NCBI GenBank assembly: GCA_016213675.1
Contig: JACQZW010000003.1
Span: 1 to 46,373, forward strand
DNA length: 46,373 nucleotides
Source: Acidobacteriota bacterium
GTDB lineage: Bacteria > Acidobacteriota > Thermoanaerobaculia > Thermoanaerobaculales > Thermoanaerobaculaceae
Direction: 5' to 3'
The notes under the pieces are model-generated. The model did not search any database. It saw only the letters and a program-made list of their open reading frames with translations, and was not told the DNA's origin. Positions 1 to 8,261 of the stretch are shown piece by piece (the first letter of the stretch is position 1; each line of letters begins with the position of its first letter). The translations under genes were made by a program, and so were the position numbers.

Positions 1-20
1 CCGGTCGCGAGCGGAGCAGT

Positions 21-56
21 CTCGTCCTGGCCTCGCGGGGGCGAGGCCGGGACGAG
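21..56. terminator. Strong GC hairpin, probable terminator of a gene left of the window
   Basis: Arms CTCGTCCTGGCCTCGC (21-36) and GCGAGGCCGGGACGAG (41-56) pair over 16 bp with one G-U wobble around a GGGG loop. There is no T tract, as with the other hairpins at gene ends in this window. It probably ends transcription of a gene lying outside the left edge. Confidence 0.6.
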
Positions 57-80
57 GGGGCCGCGCACCCCAGGGGCCAG

Positions 81-430
81 ACGAGGGGACGGACCTTGGT
101 CCGTGACGTGCGGCAAGCCGTGGGGTTGGCCCTCCAAGCGCCACGGGATCGCTTCGTCGCTGCGCTCCTCGCGATGACGAGGAGAAGTCGACGAGCACGC
201 CCTCACCCCGACCCTCTCCCGCCGGGAGAGGGCGCCCCCGCCCGCAGGGTGGACCAAGAAGGGGACGGACCTTGGTCCGTGACTGACGGCAAGTCGTGGA
301 GTTGGCCCTCCAAGCGCCTCGGGATCGCTTCGTCGCTTTGCTCCTCGCGATGACGACCAGAAGTCGACGAGCACGCCTTCACCCCGACCGTCTGCCGGCG
401 GGAGGGGACGCCCGGACCCGCAGGGTCGCG
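81..430. repeat. Tandemly duplicated intergenic repeat, about 176 bp per copy
   Basis: Two diverged copies start near 85 and 261 (offset 176 bp). Each begins with GGGGACGGACCTTGGTCCGT, whose 7-bp arms ACGGACC/GGTCCGT flank TT. It continues through a stretch containing cgctcctcgcgatgacga and ends with a segment of the ctcaccccgaccctctcccg type. A third partial copy of the palindromic head is at 43328. The block has no convincing gene and fills most of the 557 bases before pstS. Confidence 0.7.
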
Positions 431-490
431 CGAAGGGGTGCGCGGCCGGGGGCGGCCGCTCCACGGGTGGGGGCGTGGCGGTCGCGACGG

Positions 491-508
491 CTTCACAGGA
501 ACTTCACA
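491..508 (+). promoter_or_regulatory. Pho box upstream of pstS
   Basis: Two identical heptamers CTTCACA (491-497 and 502-508) are separated by four bases, an 11-bp period. This is the geometry of PhoB/PhoP operators, which bind direct repeats once per helical turn. It lies about 50 bp before the pstS start, and the operon encodes its own PhoB/PhoR-type pair, so autoregulation under phosphate limitation is the natural reading. The binding itself is inferred. Confidence 0.72.
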
Positions 509-557
509 CCTGTGGCGTGGAATCCGGGGCGGCGGGAGCCCCCGCCGGGAGGATCGA

Positions 558-1523
558 ATGCACGCTCGCTCGCTCGCCGCCGTCGCCGCCGTGGTCATGG
601 CCGCCGGCGCCCACGCCCAGGTGGTCAAGGTCGACGCCGCGATCCCCGCGTACCAGCGCGCCCAGGCGGTGTCGGGGAACCTCAACTCGGTCGGCTCCGA
701 CACCATGAACAACCTCCTCACCTACTGGGCCGAGGGGTTTGCCAAGAGCCACCCGACGGTCAAGGTGCAGATCGAGGGCAAGGGCTCGTCGACGGCGCCG
801 ACGGCGCTGCTCGCCGGGACCGCCCAGCTCGGGCCGATGTCGCGCGAGATGAAGGACTCCGAGATGGAGTCGATCGAGGCCAAGCTCGGCTACCCGCCGA
901 TCCAGATCAGCGCGGCGCTCGACGTCCTCGCCGTCTACGTCCACAAGGACAACCCGGTGGCCTCGCTGTCGCTGCCCGAGGTCGACGCGATCTTCTCCAA
1001 GTCGAGGAAGGGCGGCTTCCCCAACGAGCTCACCCTGTGGGGCCAACTCGGCCTCAAGGGCGAGTGGGCGAAGAAGCCGATGTCGCTGTACGGCCGCAAC
1101 TCCGCCTCCGGCACCTACGGGTTCTTCAAGGACCACGCGCTGTTCAAGGGCGACTATAAGGACACCGTGAAGGAGCAGCCCGGCTCCGCCTCGGTGGTCC
1201 AGGGCGTCAGCTCCGACCTCGCCGGCATCGGTTACTCCGGGATCGGCTACCGCACCTCCGGCGTCCGCCCGCTGCCGCTCGCCGCCACCGTCAAGGGCCA
1301 GGCGTACGAGCCGAGCTACGAGAATGCGCTCGCCAAGACCTACCCGCTGTCCCGCCACCTTTACATCTACGTGGTCCGCGACCCGCGCACCCCGATGGAC
1401 GCGCTGACCCGCGAGTTCCTCCGCTTCGTGCTGTCTCGCGAGGGGCAGGAGATCGTGGTCAAGGACGGCTTCCTGCCGCTGCCGGCCGCGGTCGTCGCGG
1501 AGGAGCTCAAGAAGCTCGACTGA
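558..1523 (+). CDS. pstS: Phosphate ABC transporter substrate-binding protein PstS
   Basis: The product (321 aa) is the secreted phosphate-binding component of the Pst uptake system. The ATG at 558 is chosen because a GGGAGG ribosome site sits just before it and it opens a clean signal peptide, hydrophobic to about residue 20 and ending in AHAQ. The mature part begins with the family's GSDTMNNLL segment and has the phosphate-loop-like stretch GKGSSTAPTALLAGTAQLGPM. A hairpin (ggcggg 531-536, cccgcc 541-546) lies just before the ribosome site. It is the first gene of an eight-gene same-strand phosphate operon, downstream of a Pho box. Confidence 0.93.
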   Translation: MHARSLAAVAAVVMAAGAHAQVVKVDAAIPAYQRAQAVSGNLNSVGSDTMNNLLTYWAEGFAKSHPTVKVQIEGKGSSTAPTALLAGTAQLGPMSREMKDSEMESIEAKLGYPPIQISAALDVLAVYVHKDNPVASLSLPEVDAIFSKSRKGGFPNELTLWGQLGLKGEWAKKPMSLYGRNSASGTYGFFKDHALFKGDYKDTVKEQPGSASVVQGVSSDLAGIGYSGIGYRTSGVRPLPLAATVKGQAYEPSYENALAKTYPLSRHLYIYVVRDPRTPMDALTREFLRFVLSREGQEIVVKDGFLPLPAAVVAEELKKLD

Positions 1524-1630
1524 GGAGCGCCCCCGCGACTCCGATGACACTCGAGACGTCACCACGTCGAGGCGCGATCCCGGGGCGGCGCACGCCGTCC
1601 CGGATCCCGCTACGCTAGTCGCGACGCCCG

Positions 1631-3775
1631 ATGGGCAACTTCACCCCCTCGCGCCTCCGCCGGGTCCGTCTCGTCGACCGGCTGGTCGCCGGCGGTATCA
1701 CTGCCGGCGGCTCGCTCGTCCTGCTCGCCGTCGCCTTCCTGATGGTCTTCCTGTTCGCCCAGACGCTGCCGCTCCTCGGCGGCGGCACGGCCCGCCCGCA
1801 GTCCTCGGCGACGGCGCCGGACGCGCCCCTGCTCGCGTTCGAGGACGACTTCCGCGAGGGCGTCATCGTCCTCGGTGCGGACGGCGTCCTCCACTCCGCC
1901 CGCCTCGACGGGGCCGGACGGACGGTGCCGCTCGAGGGCGCCCGCCCTCCCCTGCGCGAAGCGGTCCTCGACGCCGCCGGCCGCCTCCTCGCGATCCGCG
2001 ACGCCGCCGACGAGGTGCAGGTGTGGGCCGTCCGGGTCAAGGTGGGCTGGGAGAGCGGGGAGCGCAGGCTCGAGCCGACCGCGCGGCCACTGCTCCGCCG
2101 GGTCGGCGCCGGGCTCGGCCGGCTGCTCGCGGCCGGCGGGGACGTCGATGCGCCCGTGGTTGTGGCGGCGACCGCGAGCGGAGCCGCCGTGCTGCGCGGC
2201 TCGGCCGACGCCGTCGAGATCCGGCTGGGCACCCCGGCCGCGGTTGCGGCGATCTCCCGCGACGGCCGCGAGCTGTGGCTGGGCGCTGCCCGCGACCTCT
2301 CGGTGTTCCGCCTCGACGGCGAGGCCTTCTCGCCGGCCCTCGTCGCCGCGGTCCCGCTGCGCCGGCCGCCGACCGCGGGAGCGCTCCTGCTCGGCGACAC
2401 CACCATGCTTCTCGGCGACGCCGGTGGGGAAGTCACCGCGTGGCAGGTGGTCGCCGGCGCGGTGGCCGGCACCCGAATGCTCGATGCCGCCGCGGTCTTC
2501 ACCGGCAACGGCCCGGTCGTCGCCCTGGCCCCCTCGCCGCGCGACAAGACCTTCCTCGTCCGCCGGCCCGGCGGCGCCGAGCTCGCCCACCTGACCAGCC
2601 GGCGCGTCGGCCTCGAGCTGCCGTCGTTCCCCGCCGACGCCGTGCAGGCGGGCTTCTCGCCGCGGCGCGACGGGGTCTTCGCCCTGACCGCGGCGCGCGT
2701 CGTGCACCGCTGGCGCCTCGAGGTGCCGCACCCGGAGGCGACCGCCGGCACGCTGTTCCTGCCGGTCCGCTACGAGGGGTTCACCGAGCCCGAGTTCGTC
2801 TGGCAGTCGACCGGCGGCAGCGGCTCCTTCGAGCCCAAGCTGTCGCTCGTCCCGCTCGTCGTCGGGACGTTCAAGGGGGCGCTGTACGCGCTGCTCTTCT
2901 CGGCGCCGTGCGCGCTCGCCGCCGCCCTCTACCTCTCGCAGTTCGCCCCCAGCCGGCTGCGGACCGTCGCCAAGCCGGCGATCGAGCTGATGGCGGCACT
3001 CCCGTCGGTGGTCGTCGGGTTCCTCGCCGCGCTGCTCCTCGCCCCGGTCCTCGAGCGGCACGTGGTCGGCGTGCTGACGGCGTTCGTCGTGCTCCCGCTC
3101 GGGGTGATCGCCGCGGCCGCGGCGTGGGAGCAGGCGCCGCTCGCCTGGCGGCGCCGCCTGCGCCCCCGCGGCGAGCTGCTCCTCGTCGTCGGCGCGCTCG
3201 CCGCGACGCTGGCGACCGTCGCGGCAGTCGCGCCGACGGTCGAACGGGTGCTGTTCGCCGGCGACTTCAGCGCCTGGCTGCTGGCCTCGGCCGGCGTGAC
3301 CTACGACCAGCGCAACGCCGTGGTGGTCGGCTTCGCCCTCGGCTTCGCCGTCATCCCGATCATCTTCACCCTCGCCGAGGACGCGTTCTCCAACGTGCCG
3401 CCGTCGCTCGTCTCCGCCTCGCTCGCCCTCGGCGCGACGCGCTGGCAGGCTGCGCGCACGGTGGCGATCCCGGCGGCCAGTCCCGGGCTGTTCGCGGCGG
3501 TCATGACCGGCCTCGGCCGCGCCGTCGGCGAGACGATGATCGTGCTGATGGCGACGGGGAACACGCCGATCCTCTCGCTGTCGCCGTTCGACGGGATGCG
3601 GACGATGGCGGCGAGCATCGCCGTCGAGCTGCCCGAGGCGGCGTTCGGCGACACCCTCTACCGGGTGCTCATCCTCACCGCGCTCATGCTCTTCGCCATG
3701 ACCTTCGTGATCAACACCGCGGCCGTACTGATCTCCACCCGGCTGCGCAAGCGCTTCGGCAGGCTCGCGGCATGA
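1631..3775 (+). CDS. pstC: Phosphate ABC transporter permease PstC, with long periplasmic insertion
   Basis: Inner-membrane permease of the Pst importer (714 aa, more than twice the roughly 300 aa of the minimal family). One membrane segment lies at about residues 21-45. About 360 extracytoplasmic residues follow, rich in short beta-strand-like repeats with alternating GDA/DG turns, possibly a propeller. The usual multi-span permease domain occupies about 410-714. The EAA coupling loop is visible as LGATRWQAARTVAIPAASPG. Its stop overlaps the pstA start (ATGA). Extended PstC proteins are known in several proteobacteria; the role of the insertion is not clear. Confidence 0.92.
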   Translation: MGNFTPSRLRRVRLVDRLVAGGITAGGSLVLLAVAFLMVFLFAQTLPLLGGGTARPQSSATAPDAPLLAFEDDFREGVIVLGADGVLHSARLDGAGRTVPLEGARPPLREAVLDAAGRLLAIRDAADEVQVWAVRVKVGWESGERRLEPTARPLLRRVGAGLGRLLAAGGDVDAPVVVAATASGAAVLRGSADAVEIRLGTPAAVAAISRDGRELWLGAARDLSVFRLDGEAFSPALVAAVPLRRPPTAGALLLGDTTMLLGDAGGEVTAWQVVAGAVAGTRMLDAAAVFTGNGPVVALAPSPRDKTFLVRRPGGAELAHLTSRRVGLELPSFPADAVQAGFSPRRDGVFALTAARVVHRWRLEVPHPEATAGTLFLPVRYEGFTEPEFVWQSTGGSGSFEPKLSLVPLVVGTFKGALYALLFSAPCALAAALYLSQFAPSRLRTVAKPAIELMAALPSVVVGFLAALLLAPVLERHVVGVLTAFVVLPLGVIAAAAAWEQAPLAWRRRLRPRGELLLVVGALAATLATVAAVAPTVERVLFAGDFSAWLLASAGVTYDQRNAVVVGFALGFAVIPIIFTLAEDAFSNVPPSLVSASLALGATRWQAARTVAIPAASPGLFAAVMTGLGRAVGETMIVLMATGNTPILSLSPFDGMRTMAASIAVELPEAAFGDTLYRVLILTALMLFAMTFVINTAAVLISTRLRKRFGRLAA

Positions 3776-5379
3776 GCGTGCGCCGCTTTCTCGCCGTCGG
3801 CACCGCCCAGCGCTGGCTGACCGCCGCCGCCCTGCTCCTCGCCCTGGCGATGATCGTCGGCCTGGTCACCGTGGTCGTCCGCGTCGCGGCGGGGTTCTTC
3901 TGGCCGCACCCGCTCGTCGAGCTCGTGCTCGCCGACGGTACCCGGCTGCTCGGCGAGGAGTCGGGCCGCGACGTCGATCCGGCGGTGGCCGGGGCGACGC
4001 GGGTGCGCATCAAGGTCGGCAACCGCGAGCTGTCCGGCGCCGACTTCGTCTGGGTCCGCGAGGTCGAGGTGAAGGAGCGCAGCGAGCCGCGCGACGCCTG
4101 GCTGCTCGAGCGGCGCGAGTACGGCACCTTCTACGGCACCCCGCGCCGGCTCGAGGGCCCGCGCAGCGCCGTCGACGCGACGGCGCCCGGCTTCGCGGCC
4201 GCCCTCGCGAAGGCGATCGACGAGGCCGCCGGCCGGTTCGACGAGGAGCGCGCGCTGCTCGCCCGCGCCGACCGGCTGCACGCACCGGTCGCCAGGCTCC
4301 AGGCGCGATTCAACGCGGCGACCGTGGCCGGGCGCGACACCACCGCGCTCAAGGCCGAGCTCGACGCGGCGCGAGCCCGGGAGCAGGAGGCGCTCGCCCC
4401 GCTCCTCGAGCGGCTCGCCGGCCTGCGCGCCGCGCTCGCCGAGGGCGCCCTCGTGATCGCCACCGCCGGCGGCGAGGAGAAGGCGATCCCGGTGTCCGGC
4501 ATCGTCCGGGCGGTGGCGCCGAACGGGCTGAGCACGCCCGCCAAGCTCGCCGTCTACCTCGCGCGCTGGTGGGAGTTCCTCGCCGGGGCGCCGCGCGAGT
4601 CGAACACCGAGGGCGGCATCTTCCCGGCGATCTTCGGCACCGCCTTGATGGTCTTGCTGATGACCGTCGCGGTCGTGCCGCTCGGCGTGGTCACCGCCGT
4701 CTACCTCAACGAGTACGCCCGCGACAACGCCTTCACCGCCGCGGTCCGCCTCGCCCTGGCCAACCTCGCCGGGGTGCCGTCGATCGTCTTTGGCGCCTTC
4801 GGCCTCGCGTTCTTCGTCTACACCGTGGGCGGCGGCATCGACCGGCTGTTCTTCGCCGACACCCTGCCGACGCCGACGTTCGGCACCGGCGGCATCCTGT
4901 GGGCCTCGCTGACCCTCGCGCTGCTCACCGTCCCGGTGGTCGTGGTGGCGACCGAGGAGGGGCTCCAGTCGGTCCCGCAGGCGGTCCGCGACGGCGCCCG
5001 TGCCCTCGGCGCGACCCGCTGGCAGACGCTGCGCCGGGTCGTGCTGCCGTACGCCGCGCCGGGCATCCTGACCGGCGCGATCCTGGCCGTCGCCCGCGGC
5101 GCCGGCGAGGTCGCGCCGCTCATGCTCACCGGCGTCGTCAAGCTGGCGCCCAGCCTGGCCCTCGACGGCACCGCGCCGTTCCTCCACCTCGACCGCAAGT
5201 TCATGCACCTCGGCTTCCACATCTACGACGTCGGCTTCCAGTCGCCCAACGTCGAGGCGGCCAAGCCGATGGTCTACGCGACCGTGCTGGTGCTGCTCGT
5301 CCTCGTGGTCCTGCTCAACGTGACGGCGATCGTGCTGCGCACCCGGCTGCGGCGGCGGCTCAAGCGGGCGGTGGTGTGA
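3772..5379 (+). CDS. pstA: Phosphate ABC transporter permease PstA, with long coiled-coil insertion
   Basis: Partner permease of PstC (535 aa). A first membrane segment is at about residues 12-42. A soluble region of about 235 residues follows, including an Ala/Glu/Arg-rich probable coiled coil near 145-225. The permease domain starts near 282 with GIFPAIFGTALMVLLM. The EAA loop DGARALGATRWQTLRRVVLP is intact and would contact the ATPase. The ATG overlaps the pstC stop and the end overlaps the pstB GTG, so translation is probably coupled. The matching insertions in PstC and PstA suggest the two extracytoplasmic parts face each other; this is inference. Confidence 0.92.
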   Translation: MSVRRFLAVGTAQRWLTAAALLLALAMIVGLVTVVVRVAAGFFWPHPLVELVLADGTRLLGEESGRDVDPAVAGATRVRIKVGNRELSGADFVWVREVEVKERSEPRDAWLLERREYGTFYGTPRRLEGPRSAVDATAPGFAAALAKAIDEAAGRFDEERALLARADRLHAPVARLQARFNAATVAGRDTTALKAELDAARAREQEALAPLLERLAGLRAALAEGALVIATAGGEEKAIPVSGIVRAVAPNGLSTPAKLAVYLARWWEFLAGAPRESNTEGGIFPAIFGTALMVLLMTVAVVPLGVVTAVYLNEYARDNAFTAAVRLALANLAGVPSIVFGAFGLAFFVYTVGGGIDRLFFADTLPTPTFGTGGILWASLTLALLTVPVVVVATEEGLQSVPQAVRDGARALGATRWQTLRRVVLPYAAPGILTGAILAVARGAGEVAPLMLTGVVKLAPSLALDGTAPFLHLDRKFMHLGFHIYDVGFQSPNVEAAKPMVYATVLVLLVLVVLLNVTAIVLRTRLRRRLKRAVV

Positions 5380-6140
5380 GCGCGCCGCGTCCAGCCCTGG
5401 AAGCCGTCAACCTGGTCGCCGGCTTCGCCGGCCAGGAGGTGCTGCGCGGCATCGACCTGGCGGTGCCGGCGCGCCGGATCACCGCCCTGATCGGTCCCTC
5501 CGGCTGCGGCAAGTCGACGCTTCTGCGCTGCTTCAACCGGATGAACGACCACCTGGCGGGGTTCTTCCGGCGCGGCCGGCTCAACGCCTCGGGGCGCGAC
5601 GTCTACGACCCCGCGTGGTCGCTCGAGGAGCTGCGCTTCACCGTCGGCATGGTGTTCCAGAAGCCGAACCCGTTCCCGATGTCGATCCGCGACAACGTGC
5701 TGTTCGGGCCGTCGCTCGCCGGCGTGCACGACCGTGCGGCGCTCGACACCACCCTCGAGAGCTCGCTGCGGCACGCCAACCTGTGGGACGAGGTGAAGGA
5801 CCGCCTCGACGCGTCCGCCCTCGACATGTCCGGCGGCCAGCAGCAGCGGCTCTGCATTGCCCGCGCCCTCGCCTCCTCGCCGGACATCCTGCTGCTCGAC
5901 GAGCCGGCCTCGGCGCTCGACCCGATCGCCACCGTCCGGCTCGAGGAGACGGTCCGCGAGCTGGCCGACGTGGTGACCGTCCTGCTCGTCACCCACAACC
6001 TCCAGCAGGCGGCGCGGGTCGCGCATCGGACGGCGTTCCTCTACCTCGGCGAGCTGATCGAAGAGGGGGAGACGACGGCGATGTTCGCCACCCCGCGCGA
6101 GCGGTTGACCGAGGAGTACATTACCGGCAGGTTCGGATAG
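5376..6140 (+). CDS. pstB: Phosphate ABC transporter ATP-binding protein PstB (first copy)
   Basis: ATPase of the Pst importer (254 aa). All motifs are intact: Walker [10 protein letters not shown] (residues 40-48), the Q-loop in [11 protein letters not shown], signature SGGQQQRL, Walker [14 protein letters not shown] and the switch His in THNLQQ. GTG start overlapping the pstA stop (GTGTGA). A second, equally complete PstB is encoded after phoU, so the transporter may use a mixed ATPase pair or alternative ATPases. Confidence 0.93.
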   Translation: MSAPRPALEAVNLVAGFAGQEVLRGIDLAVPARRITALIGPSGCGKSTLLRCFNRMNDHLAGFFRRGRLNASGRDVYDPAWSLEELRFTVGMVFQKPNPFPMSIRDNVLFGPSLAGVHDRAALDTTLESSLRHANLWDEVKDRLDASALDMSGGQQQRLCIARALASSPDILLLDEPASALDPIATVRLEETVRELADVVTVLLVTHNLQQAARVAHRTAFLYLGELIEEGETTAMFATPRERLTEEYITGRFG

Positions 6141-6148
6141 GAGTGACC

Positions 6149-6820
6149 ATGGAAACCCCACTCGAGCACGAACTCGACGCATTGAAGCGGTTGCTGCTGA
6201 CCATGGCCGGCGAGGTGGAGCGGTCGCTGGACCTCGCCGTCCGGGCCCTGGTCGAGCGCGACAGCGTTCTCGCGCAGCAGGTCATCGACTCGGACAGCGT
6301 CATCGACCAACGCGAGATCGAGGTCGATCACCGGGTGATCGAGGCGATCGTGCGCGACAAGCCGCTCGCCCGCGACCTCCGCTTCGTCATCACCGCGATC
6401 AAGATCGCCCCCGACCTCGAGCGGGTCGCCGACCACGCGGTGAACATCGCCGAGCAGGCGATGTCGCTCAACCGGGTACCGCCGCTCAAGCCGTTCATCA
6501 CGCTGCCGCAGATGGCGCGCACCGCGTCCGCCATGGTCCGCGACGCCCTGTCCGCCTTCGTCAACGCCGACGCCGCCACGGCCCGCGCCGTGATCGCCCG
6601 CGACGACGAGGTCGACGCCATGCACGAGCAGGTGTTCCGCGAGCTGCTCACCTACATGATGGAGGACCCGGCGACGATCCCGCGCGCCCTCTCGCTGCTG
6701 CTCATCGCCCGCTCCCTCGAGCGCATCGCCGACCAGGGGACGAACATCGCCGAGCAGGTCGTGTACCTCGCCGAGGGGCAGGACATCCGCCACCGGCACG
6801 GCGAGGAGCCGCGCGGGTGA
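6149..6820 (+). CDS. phoU: Phosphate signalling regulator PhoU
   Basis: PhoU (223 aa) relays the state of the Pst transporter to the PhoR kinase and restrains it when phosphate is plentiful. The sequence shows the two tandem three-helix repeats, each with a metal-binding-type motif ([15 protein letters not shown] and [15 protein letters not shown]). ATG at 6149, eight bases after the first pstB stop. It lies between two pstB genes, where it can be made in step with both ATPases. Confidence 0.94.
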   Translation: METPLEHELDALKRLLLTMAGEVERSLDLAVRALVERDSVLAQQVIDSDSVIDQREIEVDHRVIEAIVRDKPLARDLRFVITAIKIAPDLERVADHAVNIAEQAMSLNRVPPLKPFITLPQMARTASAMVRDALSAFVNADAATARAVIARDDEVDAMHEQVFRELLTYMMEDPATIPRALSLLLIARSLERIADQGTNIAEQVVYLAEGQDIRHRHGEEPRG

Positions 6821-7578
6821 ACGACGCCGTCCGCTTCCGGCTCGAGGCGCTGACCTGCCGCTACGGACCGGCGGCGGCTGTGCACGGCGTGACGCTCGAC
6901 ATCCCGGCGCAAGGGGTGACGGCGTTCATCGGGCCGTCGGGCTGCGGCAAGTCGACGATCCTGCGCTGCCTGAACCGGATGAACGACGTCATCGAGGGGT
7001 TCTCGGTGGGCGGCCGCGTCCTGCTCGACGGCGAGGACGTGTACGCGCCGGGCTTTGACCCGGTCGAGCTGCGACGCCGCGTCGGCATGGTCTTCCAGCG
7101 CTCCAACCCGTTCCCGTCGTCGATCCTCGACAACGTCGCCTACGGGCTGCGCCTGCACCGCCGGCCGACCCGCGCCGAGCTCGAGCTGGCCGTCGAGGAG
7201 GCGCTGCGCGCGGCGGCGTTGTGGGACGAGGTCAAGGACCGGCTGGACGCGTCGGCGTCGTCGCTGTCCGGCGGCCAGCAGCAGCGGCTGTGTATCGCCC
7301 GGGCCCTCGCCGTCCGGCCCGAGGTGCTGCTCTTCGACGAGCCGGCCTCGGCCCTCGACCCGATCTCCACCGCGCGGGTCGAGGAGCTGGTCACCGAGCT
7401 CGGCAAGCGGCTCACCATCGTCATCGTCACCCACAACCTGCAGCAGGCCCCCCGGGTCGCCGACCGCACCGCGTTCTTCCTCCTCGGCAAGCTCGTCGAG
7501 TACGGCCCGACGGTGCAGGTGTTCACCACGCCGGCCGAGGAGCAGACCGAGGCCTACGTGTCGGGGCGGTTCGGATGA
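6817..7578 (+). CDS. pstB: Phosphate ABC transporter ATP-binding protein PstB (second copy)
   Basis: Second full-length PstB (253 aa), start GTG overlapping the phoU stop. Walker [11 protein letters not shown]-loop in [11 protein letters not shown], signature SGGQQQRL, Walker [14 protein letters not shown] and THNLQQ are all present, so it is not a decaying copy. It differs from the first copy over much of its length, including the region after Walker A, which argues against a recent duplication. Whether it pairs with the other copy or serves separate conditions cannot be told from sequence. Confidence 0.92.
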   Translation: MNDAVRFRLEALTCRYGPAAAVHGVTLDIPAQGVTAFIGPSGCGKSTILRCLNRMNDVIEGFSVGGRVLLDGEDVYAPGFDPVELRRRVGMVFQRSNPFPSSILDNVAYGLRLHRRPTRAELELAVEEALRAAALWDEVKDRLDASASSLSGGQQQRLCIARALAVRPEVLLFDEPASALDPISTARVEELVTELGKRLTIVIVTHNLQQAPRVADRTAFFLLGKLVEYGPTVQVFTTPAEEQTEAYVSGRFG

Positions 7579-8261
7579 GCGTCGCGCTCTTCCTCGTCGA
7601 GGACGACGCCGACATCGCCGGCCTCGTCCGCCGTCACCTCGAGCGCACCGGCGACTTCGAGGTGGCGACGTTCGCCACCGGCCACGAGTTCCTCGCCGCC
7701 TGCGAGCGCCACGTGCCGGACTTCATCATCCTCGACCTCAACCTGCCCGACACCGACGGCCTCACCCTGTGCCGCGAGCTGCGCGCCTGGGAGTCGACGC
7801 GCACCACGCCCGTCCTCATGCTCACCGCCCGCGCCGGCGAGTCCGACCGCGTGCTCGGCCTCGAGCTCGGCGCCGACGACTACCTCCCCAAGCCGTTCTC
7901 CCTCCGCGAGCTGGCCGCCCGGGTCCGGGCGCTGCTCCGCCGCGTCCAGTGGGAGCGCGGGGTGCCCGGCGGGATCTACCGCGACGCCCGCATCGAGGTC
8001 GACCCGGCCCGCTTCCGCGTCGTCTGGCACGGCGCCGAGGTCCACCTCACCCGCCGGGAGTTCGACGTGCTGTGGAACCTCGTCTCCCAGCAGGGCCGGG
8101 TCGCATCGCGCGAGCAGATCCTCGACGCGGTGTGGGGCCTGGCCACCGACGTCGACCCGCGCACGGTGGACGCCCACATCCGGACGCTCCGCCGCAAGCT
8201 CGCGGAGGACGTCATCGAGACGCTCATCGGCTCGGGGTACCGCTTCCGGGGGCAGCCGTGA
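7575..8261 (+). CDS. phoB: PhoB-type response regulator
   Basis: OmpR/PhoB-family DNA-binding response regulator (228 aa). The receiver domain (about 1-120) has the acidic pocket (EDDAD), phospho-acceptor Asp54 in [13 protein letters not shown] and conserved Lys106 in YLPKPF. The C-terminal winged helix (about 130-228) has the recognition region of the [12 protein letters not shown] type. The ATG overlaps the second pstB stop. It is the obvious candidate to bind the Pho box at 491-508. Confidence 0.9.
   Translation: MSVALFLVEDDADIAGLVRRHLERTGDFEVATFATGHEFLAACERHVPDFIILDLNLPDTDGLTLCRELRAWESTRTTPVLMLTARAGESDRVLGLELGADDYLPKPFSLRELAARVRALLRRVQWERGVPGGIYRDARIEVDPARFRVVWHGAEVHLTRREFDVLWNLVSQQGRVASREQILDAVWGLATDVDPRTVDAHIRTLRRKLAEDVIETLIGSGYRFRGQP

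Noticed and set aside
438..557. N-terminal extension of pstS from an upstream start
   Set aside because: It would add 40 Gly/Arg-rich residues before a proper signal peptide, crosses the Pho box, and the ATG at 558 has a good ribosome site.
1610..3061. Long minus-strand open frame opposite pstC
   Set aside because: Arg/Gly/Glu-rich composition with no domain, produced by the GC-rich third positions of pstC. Similar long antisense frames (for example 27257-28927 opposite polA) were rejected for the same reason.
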